NCBI RefSeq assembly: GCF_963678635.1
Contig: NC_087071.1
Location: 34,016,548-34,080,547, forward strand
DNA: 64,000 bases
Direction: 5' to 3'
Source: Symsagittifera roscoffensis
Taxonomy: Eukaryota > Xenacoelomorpha > Acoela > Convolutidae
The position numbers and the translations under genes were made by a program. Numbering within the stretch: position 1 is the stretch's first letter; the number at the start of each line of letters is the position of its first letter. Below, piece by piece: positions 12,655-23,480 of this stretch. The notes beneath the pieces were generated by a model that saw nothing but the letters and a program-made list of their open reading frames with translations, was not told where the DNA came from and ran no database searches.

Positions 12655-14149
12655 CTCTAAATCACTTTATAAATTAGATGTTTACTGATAAATTCAATGA
12701 GCTGCTCCATAATTTCGAAAAACCTTACATGAAATGAGAATATTTATCTTAATCTGAGTGAAGCTATTAAGCTCCTGGGATTAAAAGTGGTTGTTTGATT
12801 TTTAAAAAAAAGAAAGCAAATAATGGAAAAGAGCCGGGCTTGGTGTCACGCTTTCAACGCAAACTTGATCTCCTCGACACAATCGAAACTGAACTGGCAG
12901 CGTATTTGACTCGAAAGGACTTTCGTAAAAAAGGGCTTCTTGTAGAGCTAATGGCCTGTAGTAATGGGTCCTGGAATTTGTCCCTTTTCCGCAAGAACCC
13001 AAGAGATGAGGAAAAACTCCGAAAGGGGGAAGAAAACTGGGGCAGATTGGTAAAATACGTTGTCTGTCCGGTATTTCAGTCGTTAATTTCAACAGTGCAA
13101 TGTCATTTCTGTACTCAAGTTGCTTTTGGAACCTGGAACAAATTTGTTTTTTTTTTAAATCTAACTTCTTTTTAACACTTATTATTATAAAACAGACTTC
13201 AAATGAAAATCGTTACCATGTATGACTATGAAAAATTCAATAAAAATTTTTTCATTTTTTCAAGCCGGCAAAACTAGAAAAATCATGAACTAATTTTGTA
13301 CGGTGAGTAAATTGTTTTCATGACAAAAATTACTCGCCAAGTGATGGAAGTGTTTTTTGATTAGAGGCTGGTCTGTTTGCTAGGTTATCTGCCTGCTGCC
13401 AAGCAAGTATGTTTGAGCTTGAAAATTAGCAAATGGAAAACTTATCTGTAGAATATTTAAACACATGTAAAAAGTTTATGCTATGTATGTTAGTTCCAAG
13501 GGTCAAATTTTTAGAGAAAATTTTTCAACTGAGTCAATGCAAAACTTTTGATGGCACTTTTGAAGTCGAAAATTTGGGTAGCCAAAAACGTTGATGCCGT
13601 ATAATAGAAAGTTATTCAGCAGAAATTTTGCAGAGAATCACCATGAAAAACTACAAAAAATTGTTCGAGATAACGGCATTGGCAAGGAACAACTTTTTAA
13701 TTTGACGATAGTGTTATATTGGGCCAGTAAGGTTTTGTCACTTTGGTCACAAAATGTAGCGTAATTTTTGAGTATACAGCGATAAAAATAAATTTCGGCT
13801 ATCCGTCTATTTGACTGTGCTGATACACAACCATTTTAAGTCTTCGCATATATTCAAATATGACGACTCATGAAAAAAATCTAAAACAGATGAGTTTTAT
13901 GCAACTTTGATAGAAAATTGCTAATTCCGTTTTAGTTTTTTTCTTTTTCATTTTCTTTTCAGCTGAATAAAACAAGAAATAACGGCAAAACTACCTGTTG
14001 GGAATAAACTTTTTTGCCACATAGTAGTGTTGATTGTATAGCGATTCGAACAAAAAACCGCCAACTTCGACTGCGATATCGCTGGCTGAAACAAAAATAA
14101 AAAATAAAAAGCCGCAAAAACGTTCAGATACTTTTATTTCCGTTTTTTT

Positions 14150-14340
14150 AAGATTTGTTTGTGATCATGGTTACTTTTATCCAGACAAACTTTGACTTTT
14201 TAGCGTCAGTTTTTGACAAAATTTTTTGTTTTATCCAAAAGCTGGTTTTTTCTGAGCTCAAAAGACTATTTACCTCGTGATTTTTTTTGTTAAAAAAAGG
14301 GGATTTCAGGATCAATGGGAATGGGGATTAACAGCAGGGC
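14150..14340. repeat. Diverged copy of interspersed repeat R1
   Basis: The segment CAGACAAACTTTGACTTTTT...TTTTTGACAAAATTTTTT...GAGCTCAAAAGACTATTTACC parallels the interior of the repeats at 29207-29840 and 46161-46687. It lies in intron 1 of protease homolog A, and the 46161 copy lies in intron 1 of homolog B. An insertion before the gene duplication is possible. Confidence 0.5.
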
Positions 14341-15108
14341 CAATTTGCGAAAAATAACGCACATAGTTTTTCAGAAGGGTAACATGCAATTTATTTAATT
14401 CCTCTTATAAACTGTTCCAAGTTGAATTGATGCTTGGTATTTGACCTATTGAACACTTTGCTACATGCAAAAGATATCACTTTGTACTTTACCTATCGTG
14501 TATGCGCGGGTTTTCAAATGAATCTTAGTCTATTCCCTGGAAAATTAGCCAAGCATTCAGAGCTTCGGCTTAAAACGAGAATTCTTTTTAATTTTTATGC
14601 AAAAGATGAACATTGCCCATATTGGTAATTTTCCATCCCCCAAAAAATTGTCAAAGGCAAACACAATTAAAGATTTTTCTGAATACTGGATTTGAATCAT
14701 CAACATCTTCATGAAAATAAATGTCAAAATATGTTACGTAAAACACGAAAATTGTCTGGAGGAAAAAACATCGAGCACACTCACTCCCACCTACCTACAA
14801 ACCTAAGAATCAAACTCAAACGAGCGCAAGAACTTACCGTTAGCTGCAAAAACACAATGTGCAGCAGTTATTATCCAAAATTTATCAATAATTGCAGCTC
14901 CACAATAGTTTGGACTATGTCTAAAAGTGAGAACGGCAAAAAATGGTCTCTCATGTGGCGCGTTGAAACCATCCACGATTAAAAATTTTTGCTTCTTCGC
15001 AGCAATTTCTGATAAAATGTTTTCTTTTCCGCTATCTTCAGGAAAAACTGTCGAAGAATTGTTTTCGGGAAATAATAAAATCAAATTTAAGTAACAACGA
15101 AGATCCAT

Positions 15109-16008
15109 TCGGAATAAAGGTTTCAATTTTACAGTTTACCGTCGAGAATTATTTATGACATGTTTTGGTCAAAAACAAAAAATACTTTGTTAGAATAAAA
15201 TTTATTGGCATCATGGAATAACTTCATGAAAACTGCAAATTACTTTGAGGCATTACCCGCATTGCAAATAATTATCAAACAAACATTGATATTTGCGATT
15301 TATGAAAAGAAATATTGTTGATTATCAAATCAATTAAATCAAGGATACCATATCTCAAGCATACCACCTTTGCTTCTCAGTATAGTTTCAATAATATCTT
15401 ATTATATCGGTTCAACTGTGAAGCAGGCGCACATTTTGAGTCTCACGAATAATGTAGCTATTTTAAATTTCGAAAACTGAGGTGCTCGATTCATGATTTG
15501 ACCAAAAATTAAGCACGTCGAGTAGAGGATTCATAAGCAGTCAAATTATGGGCAGCACTTCAAAAAATACCTCAAAACACTGCAAAAGGTACCTGAAAGT
15601 TTTTTTCGTTGCAAGCAATTTACAAACCAAGTAGTTTTCATGAACTTTGTAATTAAGGAAACGAAAGCTCTTTTTTGATCATTTTATTTGAAGTATAAAC
15701 TAAAATTGATACGCATCTTAAACATCACATTACTCATCCTAACTATAAATTTAACGAAAATCACGTTGTATCAGATACAGAGAAGCATGTTGCATCATAA
15801 ACTAAAGTTATAATATCTAAATAGCAATCAAAATGGTTGAACAATTTATGATGGTGGGTCGAATCTCAACTGTACTTCAAAGGATACCTGATTTGATCCT
15901 CACTAAAAGCTGCCTTTATGCAAAAAACTTTTGTGCAGTGGGGTGACTGTTGTCAGACGTGAGGTTTCAACTGTAGTTTTTAAAAGTTGTTTTTCCATGT
16001 TTGGAAGC
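15109..16008. other. 5' flank of protease homolog A, homologous to 47362-48050
   Basis: No gene seen. The flank aligns with the flank of homolog B: for example GAGGTGCTCGATTCATGATT (15480-15499) against a GAGGTCCTCGGCTCATGATT segment near 47780. No TATA box or promoter motif is obvious. The region ends at the BEL insertion, whose left target duplication is GAAGC at 16004-16008. Confidence 0.6.
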
Positions 16009-16225
16009 TATAGAAAACTGAAATGTAACCGTTTCTAGTTTACACGGTGTACATGAGCTTTTACATGCTTTAAACGTTGATTTGGTAATTCAGTTTTGCA
16101 TTTTTCCCAATTTTGTATTTACTGAGATCTGGTTTTCAATTTCTTTACCGATTGAGTTTTCCTGATTGCATGTGAAAAATTGAAGTCATCTAAGATGGTT
16201 GTCAATGTCAAATTGGCATATAACA
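16009..16225 (-). repeat. 3' LTR of the BEL/Pao element
   Basis: 217 bp. Read on the minus strand it starts TGTTATATGCCAATTTGACA and ends GTTTTCTATA. It matches the LTR at 21322-21578 with indels. Confidence 0.85.
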
Positions 16226-16371
16226 CTCAGCAGTTGCAAAATAAATTAAGAAAAAAGGTTTGAGTTAGTTCCTGTTTAGAAAATATAAAACGCTGGCTTA
16301 ACGGTCGCGTAAATGTCGATTGAAGTTATCGTCTCTGGAGGTCGGCTCAAGGCTGGTTTATGATGAGACTC

Positions 16372-17400
16372 TCATTGTCGTGACTTTTTGTCTGCTGGTT
16401 GATTGCAGTAGTCCGGACTAACAGGTGCTAGTCTAAGATCTGGTAATACACAAGTCTGTCTCTTTTTTGACGGTGTAAACGCGGGTCTAGTCATCGTCGG
16501 TTGCTTCGTTTCCTGCGATCCGTCCAATTGCCAGAGTGCTCGTGGCGTCATTTCCTGAAGAATCCAAACAATTTCTCCTATTTCGATAGGCGGCATCTTC
16601 TTCGTCCATCGTTGTCGTGGCAGTAGTGTCGTGATAAATTCCTTCATCAAGCATTTCCAAAGATGGGTTGCGAGTTGTTGGGCGAAATTTGTCCTTGTCG
16701 TTTGAGTGTTGAGGGCTGTTGGGTTTGTAAAGGTGACATGCTGGCATTTGCTCTCCCAAAAGGAAAATTAGTTGCGGCGAGGGCTTCAACATCATCGGGC
16801 GGTGATGAAATTGTAGTGATGGGTCTTGCGTCCATCAACTTCGGAAAGAATGGTGTTGAGTATGTCGTCTCTTAGAATCTGGCTTCCTATGATGTTTTAG
16901 AACGAGTCTTTGACTGATCTTATGAGTCGTTCCCATACACCTCCGAAATGAGGAGTATAGGCAGGGTTGAAGGTCTATTCAATCTGATGGTTGGAGTAGA
17001 ATCGTTTAACATCGGCGTCGAAGTGACTGCTGAGTTCTTTTTCGGCTGCGGTGAAAGTTGTGCTGTTGTCAGAAACAATTTTTTGGCTGGTTTTCCTCTG
17101 CGTGCGAAGATATCGATGAAGGCGTCACTTGACTGTTGCTGGCACATCTCTCAAGTTGTACGGCTCGTCTAGATAGACAAGTCATTATAACGCCGTAGCG
17201 TTTGTTGTAGTTTCCTGCAGTTTTCGAAGCGAACGTTCCGGAAAGATCTAATCCTGTTTGTTGAAACGGAAAGGGTTTATCTTCCGGAAATCTGAAGGCA
17301 GGTAGGGGCGCAAGTTCCGGCTGCTTGTTGTCCTCGGCAGTCGTAACACTCTTTATGATCTTGTCAATGTGTGCGCAAACACAGAAATCCAACTTTTGTT
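16372..17400 (-). pseudogene. BEL/Pao integrase catalytic region and C-terminal domain
   Basis: On the minus strand, 17392-17069 carries PLPAFRFPEDKPF, TGLDLSGTF and RYGVIMTCLSRRAVQLE, the BEL integrase segment with the first catalytic Asp. A shifted frame near 16975-16900 reads FGGVWERLIRSVK, where the catalytic Glu is expected nearby. RPITTISSPPDDVEALAATN (16838-16770) and EIGEIVWILQEMTPRALW (about 16590-16530) are the typical downstream and DUF5641-like motifs. Frame changes occur between the pieces. Confidence 0.8.
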
Positions 17401-17454
17401 TTGAAGAATGTAATTTAAAAGCAGTCTTGGCGCATGCTGGTTGTCTTCGTGAGT

Positions 17455-18040
17455 TTATCGTATAAAAAGGTGAACTGCTGGGTGGCTTCCATCAGGGATA
17501 ATCGGGTGTTTTTTGCAATAGTTCAATTGAGATATTTCGAGGCGTCCACAAGCTTGCAAGAGTCTGTCTTTGTCGAGAAATGATGACAGATGCCGAAGTC
17601 TGCTAGAAGAGTTGATTGATTTCTTTCGTGTCAATTTGACCTCTTGGTTGAAGCTGTCTCGTTGTGTCTGCTTGAAGATAAAATTCTTTTCGGCAATTAT
17701 GTTGTTGCTAGACAGTTTGTTGGTCGGGTTTTTGTTGCCGGAGTTTTTGTTATCTTGAAAAATCCTGGCGGCATGCATCACGTCTTTTCGGTGAAATCTT
17801 GAAGAGCTATTTCATCCATGTGTCCATTTCGATCGCTGAGTAGCAGTGTATTCGTATTGGCGTCGTTTAATTGTAGCTTTGGCCAGTTGCATTCTGGTTC
17901 ATATATAAATTTTGATACGGTGAACCATCTTGACTTGTTAATGAATTCCGATAGGAGTATTCTTCGGGTTGTGTTGTCTGCTGGGTTCTGGGCAATGTTT
18001 CCATTGACTCGTTTGGGTGCTTTCCAACGTTTCTGCAACT
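17455..18040 (-). pseudogene. BEL/Pao RNase H to integrase zinc-binding region
   Basis: The 18038-17778 frame contains RVNGNIAQNPADNTTRR, matching the conserved BEL segment after RNase H, followed by a WPKLQLNDAN piece. The 17781-17455 frame contains RLRHLSSFLDKDRLLQACGR and LNYCKKHPIIPDGSHPAVHL, the His-bearing region before the integrase core. The two frames overlap by a few bases and are offset. Confidence 0.8.
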
Positions 18041-18199
18041 ACATGAGCCAGAAAAAGTTGAGGATCTCTGTATCCATTGAAGCGCTGCTGTGCTGTCGGT
18101 CTACATATGCACCAAAAACAGCGGCTTGTAGTTTCAATTTAGTTATTGTTTTGGTGTCCTTGATTTCGTCTACTATGATGAATCTATATTCTTCTGTTG

Positions 18200-18815
18200 T
18201 TGTTTGCACAATTCTATGATTCGTAGTACTTCACTTCGTCAAGTTGAAGCTTCCTTGTTGTAGTACGTGTCGAAGGTCTTCTGCCGTGTCGATGTCGTCG
18301 GTGGTTTCGAAGAAGTCGTCCATATTGTAGCTCTCGTAGACAAATTTTTTGATGTTGGGATAGCTTTCGGAATTGTCGTCTGCGCAAGTTCTTAATGCGT
18401 AAATTGCACAATTAGGAGAACGTTTGGCTCCAGAGACGAATCGAGTGTACTAAAAAATCGGGTTTTTTCGCTCCCAGAGGAAACGAATGAATTTTCTATC
18501 TTCGGCTTTAACAGAAACCTGCATGTACATCCTTTCAATGTCGGAAGTGATGGATTGCTTTGGTTCGCGAAGCCTGGTAATTACTCCAAGTAGATTGCAG
18601 AGCAAGTCATGTCCAGTGAGAAGCATACCATTTAGGCAACTTTCTTTAAATTTGGATTGGGCTTCGGAAACACGGCGAAGTTTTCCTGGCTTGTTTGGGT
18701 TGATTACACCATGTTCAGGTAAAATCCATCCTGTCGAAGGTTTTTCATCTGACTCTAATTTCCTTCTGTAGTGCTTGCTGAGATCGTTGTCAAATAGATT
18801 TGAGTAGGTTTCCAT
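18200..18815 (-). pseudogene. BEL/Pao reverse transcriptase region
   Basis: The 18815-18450 frame has GWILPEHGVINPNKPGKLRR, GMLLTGHDLLCNLLGVITRL and SDIERMYMQVSV with the first catalytic Asp, then FIRFLWERKNPIF. After a stop, the next frame has CAIYALRTCADDNSESYP and then YNMDDFFETTDD around 18325, the catalytic YxDD box. The order and spacing match the BEL/Pao RT palm. Confidence 0.85.
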
Positions 18816-19590
18816 TGCTTGCCGAGATCGTTGAGTAGGTTTCCATTCGCCAGAATGAAGTGAGAAGATCCGAGATTTGTGTGTGTTCCGTTGATATCTG
18901 TTTTGGGGTGGCTGTTGCTAGATGGCTTGAGAATTGTCCAATGTCATTGTTCGGTCCTGCTATTGTTCTTTCTCGGGTTGTAAGTGCTGCTCGAGAAACA
19001 TTTCGATTTCCTTTGATGATAGTTTTTGGGCTGATGATGTCAATATTGTCCGTTCCAATCACAAGGGCATTGTTGTTGTTGTTGTTGTTGTTAAAGTCTG
19101 GAAAACATATATCTTTAAGTGGTCGTATTGGCTGCAGATGTCGTTCAACACTTTTTGGGCACCGCTGCATTTAGGTTGATGCGCTCTTCGACTAGAACAT
19201 TATTTAGTTCAAACGCTAAAGTGTTATTTCCAAATGAATGAAGTGTTATATCCACTGTATTAGCCTCCATCATTTGCGAGTTGAAGAAACCTCCTACGAG
19301 AAGTCGTTCCTGATGGTTAGTTTCCTCCAGTTGAAGATATGCTGCTGTCGGTTGCGATATGTAGCTGTTTTTATTTCCCGCATCAAGAAAGGCGTATACA
19401 TTAATTTTACTGATAAAAGTGGCAGCAGTGAGTTGTTGATTGATCCTTGATATCTTCTTTTGGCTGGCAAGATGGTTGGGTCGATTCGGTCGCTGGCTTG
19501 GATTAAACTTTGGTGTTGCTTGTATTCGTTGTTCGTCGTGTAGTGTGATGATGCTGATTGCACGTGCTGCATGTGTGCTTTGATGGTCAA
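18816..19590 (-). pseudogene. BEL/Pao aspartic protease region
   Basis: Near 19420-19390 a minus-strand frame reads NVYAFLDAGNKNSYIS, where the family has its D-S/T-G active site; here it is DAG. The 19170-18790 frame carries HLQPIRPLKDICFPDF and LVIGTDNIDII, the flap and C-terminal part of the domain. An in-frame run of eight Asn codons (19070-19093, GTT repeats on the plus strand) interrupts the domain and looks like microsatellite expansion. Confidence 0.65.
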
Positions 19591-21011
19591 TCTTTAACTA
19601 AATGGTGTCCAAGGCAATTGTAACAAAGTTTCTTTTCTAAAACGAGTTTCTTCTTCTCTTCCAAAGATGAATTCTGATACCTGCTGCAGTATGCTGGGTG
19701 GTGAGTCCGTCCGTCGAAAGGACATGGGGTCGGGCTTTCGCACTCCAATTTCGAGAAGTCTACTGTGAAGGCTGGTTGGTTGATGGTCGAGATCCGATGG
19801 TCTTACCCAGTCGTAAAAGGCGATGAGATTAGACTGGTCGATGTTCTGGGCGGTGATCTACTGTGTCCGCTGAAGCTGCTGACGGCGTTGCAATTTGCTG
19901 ACGGCAAATTGTACGTATACTGTAGAGTTCAAATCGTCTTTAAACGCAAGCGTCCGAGACGTTTCAACCATGTTACTGATGAATGTAAAGAATTCCATGT
20001 ACGAATCCCTGCGATGAGTTGATGATTGCTTGAAGTTCTGAAGTCTGTTGGCAAAGTCATTGATTATGATGTCGGGTTGTCCATGTCGTCGTTGTCGTTT
20101 TTGGAGGGCAGCGTTGTACATAGTGCTATTGCATGAATAACCAGAAATTGCTTGAGTTGCTTTGCCAGTCGTTAAAGTCTGCAGATGGGTCATCTTTTCG
20201 GCGTCCGAGATGAGTTAATTGTGTATTGTTGCTTCGAAGAGTCCGAACCACATTTCAGTTCATGGAATTTCCGTCGGAAGGCTCTTTTTTTTACTTTAGC
20301 GGATCTAGTCATGAAACTGTAGCTCGCTCGTCGTTCGCGACTGTCCGTTACCTGATGTCTGAGAGTCTGCTGCTGGAATGAACCGCTGCTGGAATGAAGA
20401 AGCTGGCGTTGGTGGTGTCATGTTCTGTTTGATGGAGCCTTTATCTGTTTCTTTCCAAACCTGTCTGGGAGACTTGCTGCTGAGTATCTCGGCTATCTGA
20501 AGAGTCATGGTCCTCTACTGTTTGCTGTGCTGATGATCCGGGCTGATGGCGGCTGCTGGATAATGTTGACGTCTGGCTAAAATCCTGATCTAGTGTTGAC
20601 TGTTGTTGCACTGAATCAGATGTGTGGGGGACTTGAACTGTGGTGGCATCAGTGTTTTGCTGTTGTGGATTTGTGTCTGCTGTATTTACTGTAGCATCTG
20701 TCCAAAATCATCCATGATGTCGTCGGGTTCGTCTTGTATATCAGTTAAGCTGTTGATGAGATCCTCCGGATTGGCGTGCTCAGTCGGGTGGTCTAGAAGG
20801 TACATACTGGTGCCTTCCGAATTGCCCAGAACTTTATCATCTCGGTTTCTGAGTCAGCTATGATGTAGCCCGCATTGATGTCATTGATGGCTTTTTGTAC
20901 TCGTCTGAAGAGGCGCTCTAGAAGATTTCTCTGGGGGAGATTGGTTTTGTTGGGCATGGCTAGTTTGTCGTAGCTGATCTTTGACAAACTAGCTGACCGT
21001 TGACAAACCAT
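19591..21011 (-). pseudogene. BEL/Pao Gag region
   Basis: The 21011-20793 frame is the probable Gag N-terminus (KISYDKLAMPNKTNLPQRNL). The 20193-19858 frame reads MTHLQTLTTGKATQAISGY and later TFISNMVETSRTLAFKDDLN, a close fit to the BEL/Pao Gag core. A zinc knuckle lies near 19640-19590 with LCYNCLGHHLVKD, then a TGA stop where the last Cys should be. Several stops lie between 20790 and 20200. Confidence 0.75.
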
Positions 21012-21321
21012 TGCAGTTGTTGTAGATGTCGTATCCAGTCGCAGTTTTGACCTAGTTTGTTAGTTTCTGTCCTAGGGAGCTAAAACTACACTTAAAAGGA
21101 ACGAAGCAAAAGTACAATGTTGCGGTAAATTCATTTTCAAAAAAGTATAACGAAATAAAATAGGCAATTGAAAGTGCAACTGCAAAACGAGAAACTGCAA
21201 AACAATCTTAAGCAACTGCAAAACGAGTGTTCCTTGGTTGGCCTCAAAGACAAACTGTGCTGCCAGCTTGGTCAATGGGGTAGAGCAAAGGTGTGATATC
21301 TCGCAATTCAGCTGAGTGCAA

Positions 21322-21578
21322 TATAGAAAACGAAAATTAATCGGTTCTGGTTTACACGGTGTACTTGAGCTTTTTCTTGCTTTAAACGTTGATTTGATTA
21401 TAAATATGTTAAATGCTTGTGTTTGGTAATTCATTTTGCTTTTTTCCCAATTTTTCTCAAACTTGCTTTTTTCCCAAAAAGTTCTGGGTTTTGTTTTGTT
21501 TCCTGGAGTTTTCCTGATTGCAGGTGAAAAAATGAAGTCATCTAGGATGGTTGTTTTTTGTCAATTTGGCATACAACA
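21322..21578 (-). repeat. 5' LTR of the BEL/Pao element
   Basis: 257 bp. Read on the minus strand it starts TGTTGTATGCCAAATTGACA and ends GTTTTCTATA. It is followed on the plus strand by the target duplication GAAGC. A primer-binding site starting TGG was not evident next to it. Confidence 0.85.
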
Positions 21579-21583
21579 GAAGC

Positions 21584-22120
21584 AGCTCTTCTTTTTCTTC
21601 TTTGAATAGCTTGCCTTGATTACAATTTTTAAAAAGAATACCAAGCTAAAACAAAGACTAAAAATAAATTTTGGTCATTTTATATGATATTTACATGACA
21701 AAAACAGAAAATAATAGAATACAAAATCCTTATCTTATCTGACAATAAATAAATACACATCTGCTAATTGATCTTTCGAGGCTTTTGGAAATTAAAACTG
21801 TTTTTTGACAAAGAAAAATACCAAGATATGAGTAGTTCAACTCTTAACATTTCGGCAATTTTAGTAGTGGTAAATCATTCACTTCATGAGCGTCAAATCG
21901 TGTAATATCATGAGCGTCAAATCGCCTCCTATATCTCCTCTGTGGATCGCAGAAACGACATTAAAATTAAATTTACTGAAAACTATAATTGTAATCCTTG
22001 TTAAGATATACAAGCCGTATTTTGGTTTTTTTTCTGGTCTGCGCTATGTTGCCATACCCTCAAGCAACAACAACGGACCATGGTCTTACAATTTCCAATT
22101 TCCATTCATAGCATGACTTT
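21584..22120. other. Intergenic, homologous to about 48.05-49.1 kb
   Basis: Segments such as GAGGCTTTTGGAAATTAAAA (21779-21798) match TAGGCTTTTGGAAACTAAGA near 48266, and a TTTTTTTCTGGTCTGCGCTA stretch near 22027 is matched near 49013. No gene was recognised; the 76-codon frame at 21886-22116 has no known motif. Confidence 0.5.
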
Positions 22121-22123
22121 TTT

Positions 22124-23480
22124 CTTCATAAGAAACAAATTTAAAAAACCTTCGCATTTCTATTGGACAATTTGAAAAAAAAACTAATTTTCTGACTGAG
22201 AGTACGATGCTCCTCCGCATGGGAAAAGTTTCTGATCATTCATTTGAGTCGCCGAGATGTTACTAAATCAGCACCACTCACTTAATCGTAACAATCATCT
22301 CAATGCATCTATCATAGGACCACGTTTTTTAAGGCAAGTTTCATGATCATAACTCAGTATAAGATATCTTTATTTTTTGGTAATTGCTCCCTGGTTGGTC
22401 AATCTAGGTTATATTAAGATTATCAGCTAATTCTAAACTGAATTCATTTTTTTAACCACTGAAGTTAAGTTTTATTGAAAGCTGCCTTCGTTAGCCAACC
22501 CTCAAGGTGAAGGTAATGTCAAGTTTACTGCAGCGGGTTTGTAATAAAATAAAGTCATAAACGTTACGAATCACAAAACAATCCCTAGTGCCAATTGGTA
22601 AGTACGCATACACCAAAACGATTTTGTCAAAATCTTTGTTTGGATATATGGATGTGACTCATTTGTAACACCTTAGTACAAGGATCAAAAAACACAAATT
22701 TTAAATAGCGTGAATTACAAAAAATCAATTTTCTCAAAAACCATTTTGTAAAAACTCAAAACTCAGGTTTCTATCCTAATTTTTTCAGGTAGAAAAAAAA
22801 CGAGTCAAAAACCAAATTATGAAAAAAAAAATCCATTCAAAAATGCTTAACATTCATTTAATGAAATCTGAAACAAATAAGTATCATACATTTTCCAATT
22901 ATAAAAATTGCACAACCACCTTTTTTCCATAAGAAACAAATAAAAAATCTTCACATTTCTATTGGACAATTTGAAAAAAAAACTAATATTCTGACTGAGA
23001 GTACGGTGCTCCTCAAAAGTTTAGCACCGTTTTGCATGGAAAAAATTTATCATTCACTTGAGAGGTGGAGATGTTACCAAATCGTAACAATCATCTCAAT
23101 GCATCTATCATGTGACCACGTTTTACAAAGGCAAGTTTCACGATCATAACTCAGTATAAGATAAACTTACTTTCTGATAATTCCTCTCTGGTTTGTTGAT
23201 CTAGATTATGATAAGAGCATCAGCTAATTAAATCTAAATTCTTTTTTTCAACGTCTCACGTTTAGTTTTATTGAGTGCTGCGTTCATTAGTCAACCTTCA
23301 AGGTGAAAGGTAAGCTCAAATATACTGCAGCAGGTATTTAAAATGTAATTTCATAAACATAATAAATCACAAAAAGTTTCCCCGCTACCAATTGGTAGGT
23401 ACACAAACACCAATATGATTTTCTCAAATTCTCTATTTTGACAAATGGATGTGACTGACATATCAAAAAATCTTTAATTG
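22124..23480. repeat. Two imperfect tandem copies, about 0.8 kb period
   Basis: 22124-22690 and 22922-23480 align over most of their length. Landmarks are TTCTATTGGACAATTTGAAA, TCTGACTGAGAGTACG, ATCATCTCAATGCATCTATC, ATAACTCAGTATAAGATA, CAACC(C/T)TCAAGGTGAA and CCAATTGGTA. A third, more diverged copy lies at about 50.5-50.9 kb in the second unit (TAACTCAGCTCAAGGTAAAC, CAACCTTCAAGGTGAAAG). No coding signal is clear. The conserved blocks may be noncoding flank of the sulfotransferase-like gene. Confidence 0.7.

Larger units (their letters stand above)
11414..15108 (-). pseudogene. Serine protease homolog A (trypsin fold), four exons, splice donor lost
   Basis: Exon 1 (15108-14838) starts at an ATG with a short hydrophobic leader, then IVDGFNAPHERPFFAVLTF, NYCGAAIID and ITAAHC with the catalytic His, ending at a GTAAGT donor. 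Exon 2 (14085-13995, 91 nt) follows a TTTCAG acceptor and encodes VAKKFIPN. Exon 3 (13132 to about 12813) follows a TTCCAG acceptor and holds YRNDIALLK with the catalytic Asp. Exon 4 (11616-11414) encodes NICLFDDGNPLYIF, SYSRSRNDTPGQF and the C-terminus. The motif expected to be GDSGGPL reads FDDGNPL, so the nucleophilic Ser is Asp and proteolysis is unlikely. Phases agree with paralog B, but the base pair after exon 3 is CT, not GT, so this copy is probably a pseudogene or spliced differently. Family: S1 peptidase fold, probably secreted. Confidence 0.75.
16009..21578 (-). mobile_element. BEL/Pao LTR retrotransposon, both LTRs and target duplication
   Basis: A 5570-bp element on the minus strand. 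The LTRs (21322-21578 and 16009-16225) share TATAGAAAAC at one end, TTTACACGGTGTAC inside, and CATA(C/T)AACA at the other end. The 5-bp target duplication GAAGC flanks it (16004-16008 and 21579-21583). Minus-strand fragments appear in the order Gag, zinc knuckle, protease, RT, RNase H, integrase and a C-terminal DUF5641-like domain, the BEL/Pao order. Several stops and frameshifts break the frame, so it is dead. The LTRs have diverged visibly, including indels, so it is not recent. The collinear position in the second protease unit (about 48.0 kb) lacks it. Confidence 0.9.

Noticed and set aside
12795-13175. Plus-strand frame of 126 codons
   Set aside because: Antisense shadow of protease homolog A exon 3; the same shadow appears at 41902-42186 over exon 3 of B.
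16663-20863. Many plus-strand frames of 60 to 133 codons
   Set aside because: Antisense shadows of the minus-strand BEL/Pao element, whose motifs are clear on the other strand.
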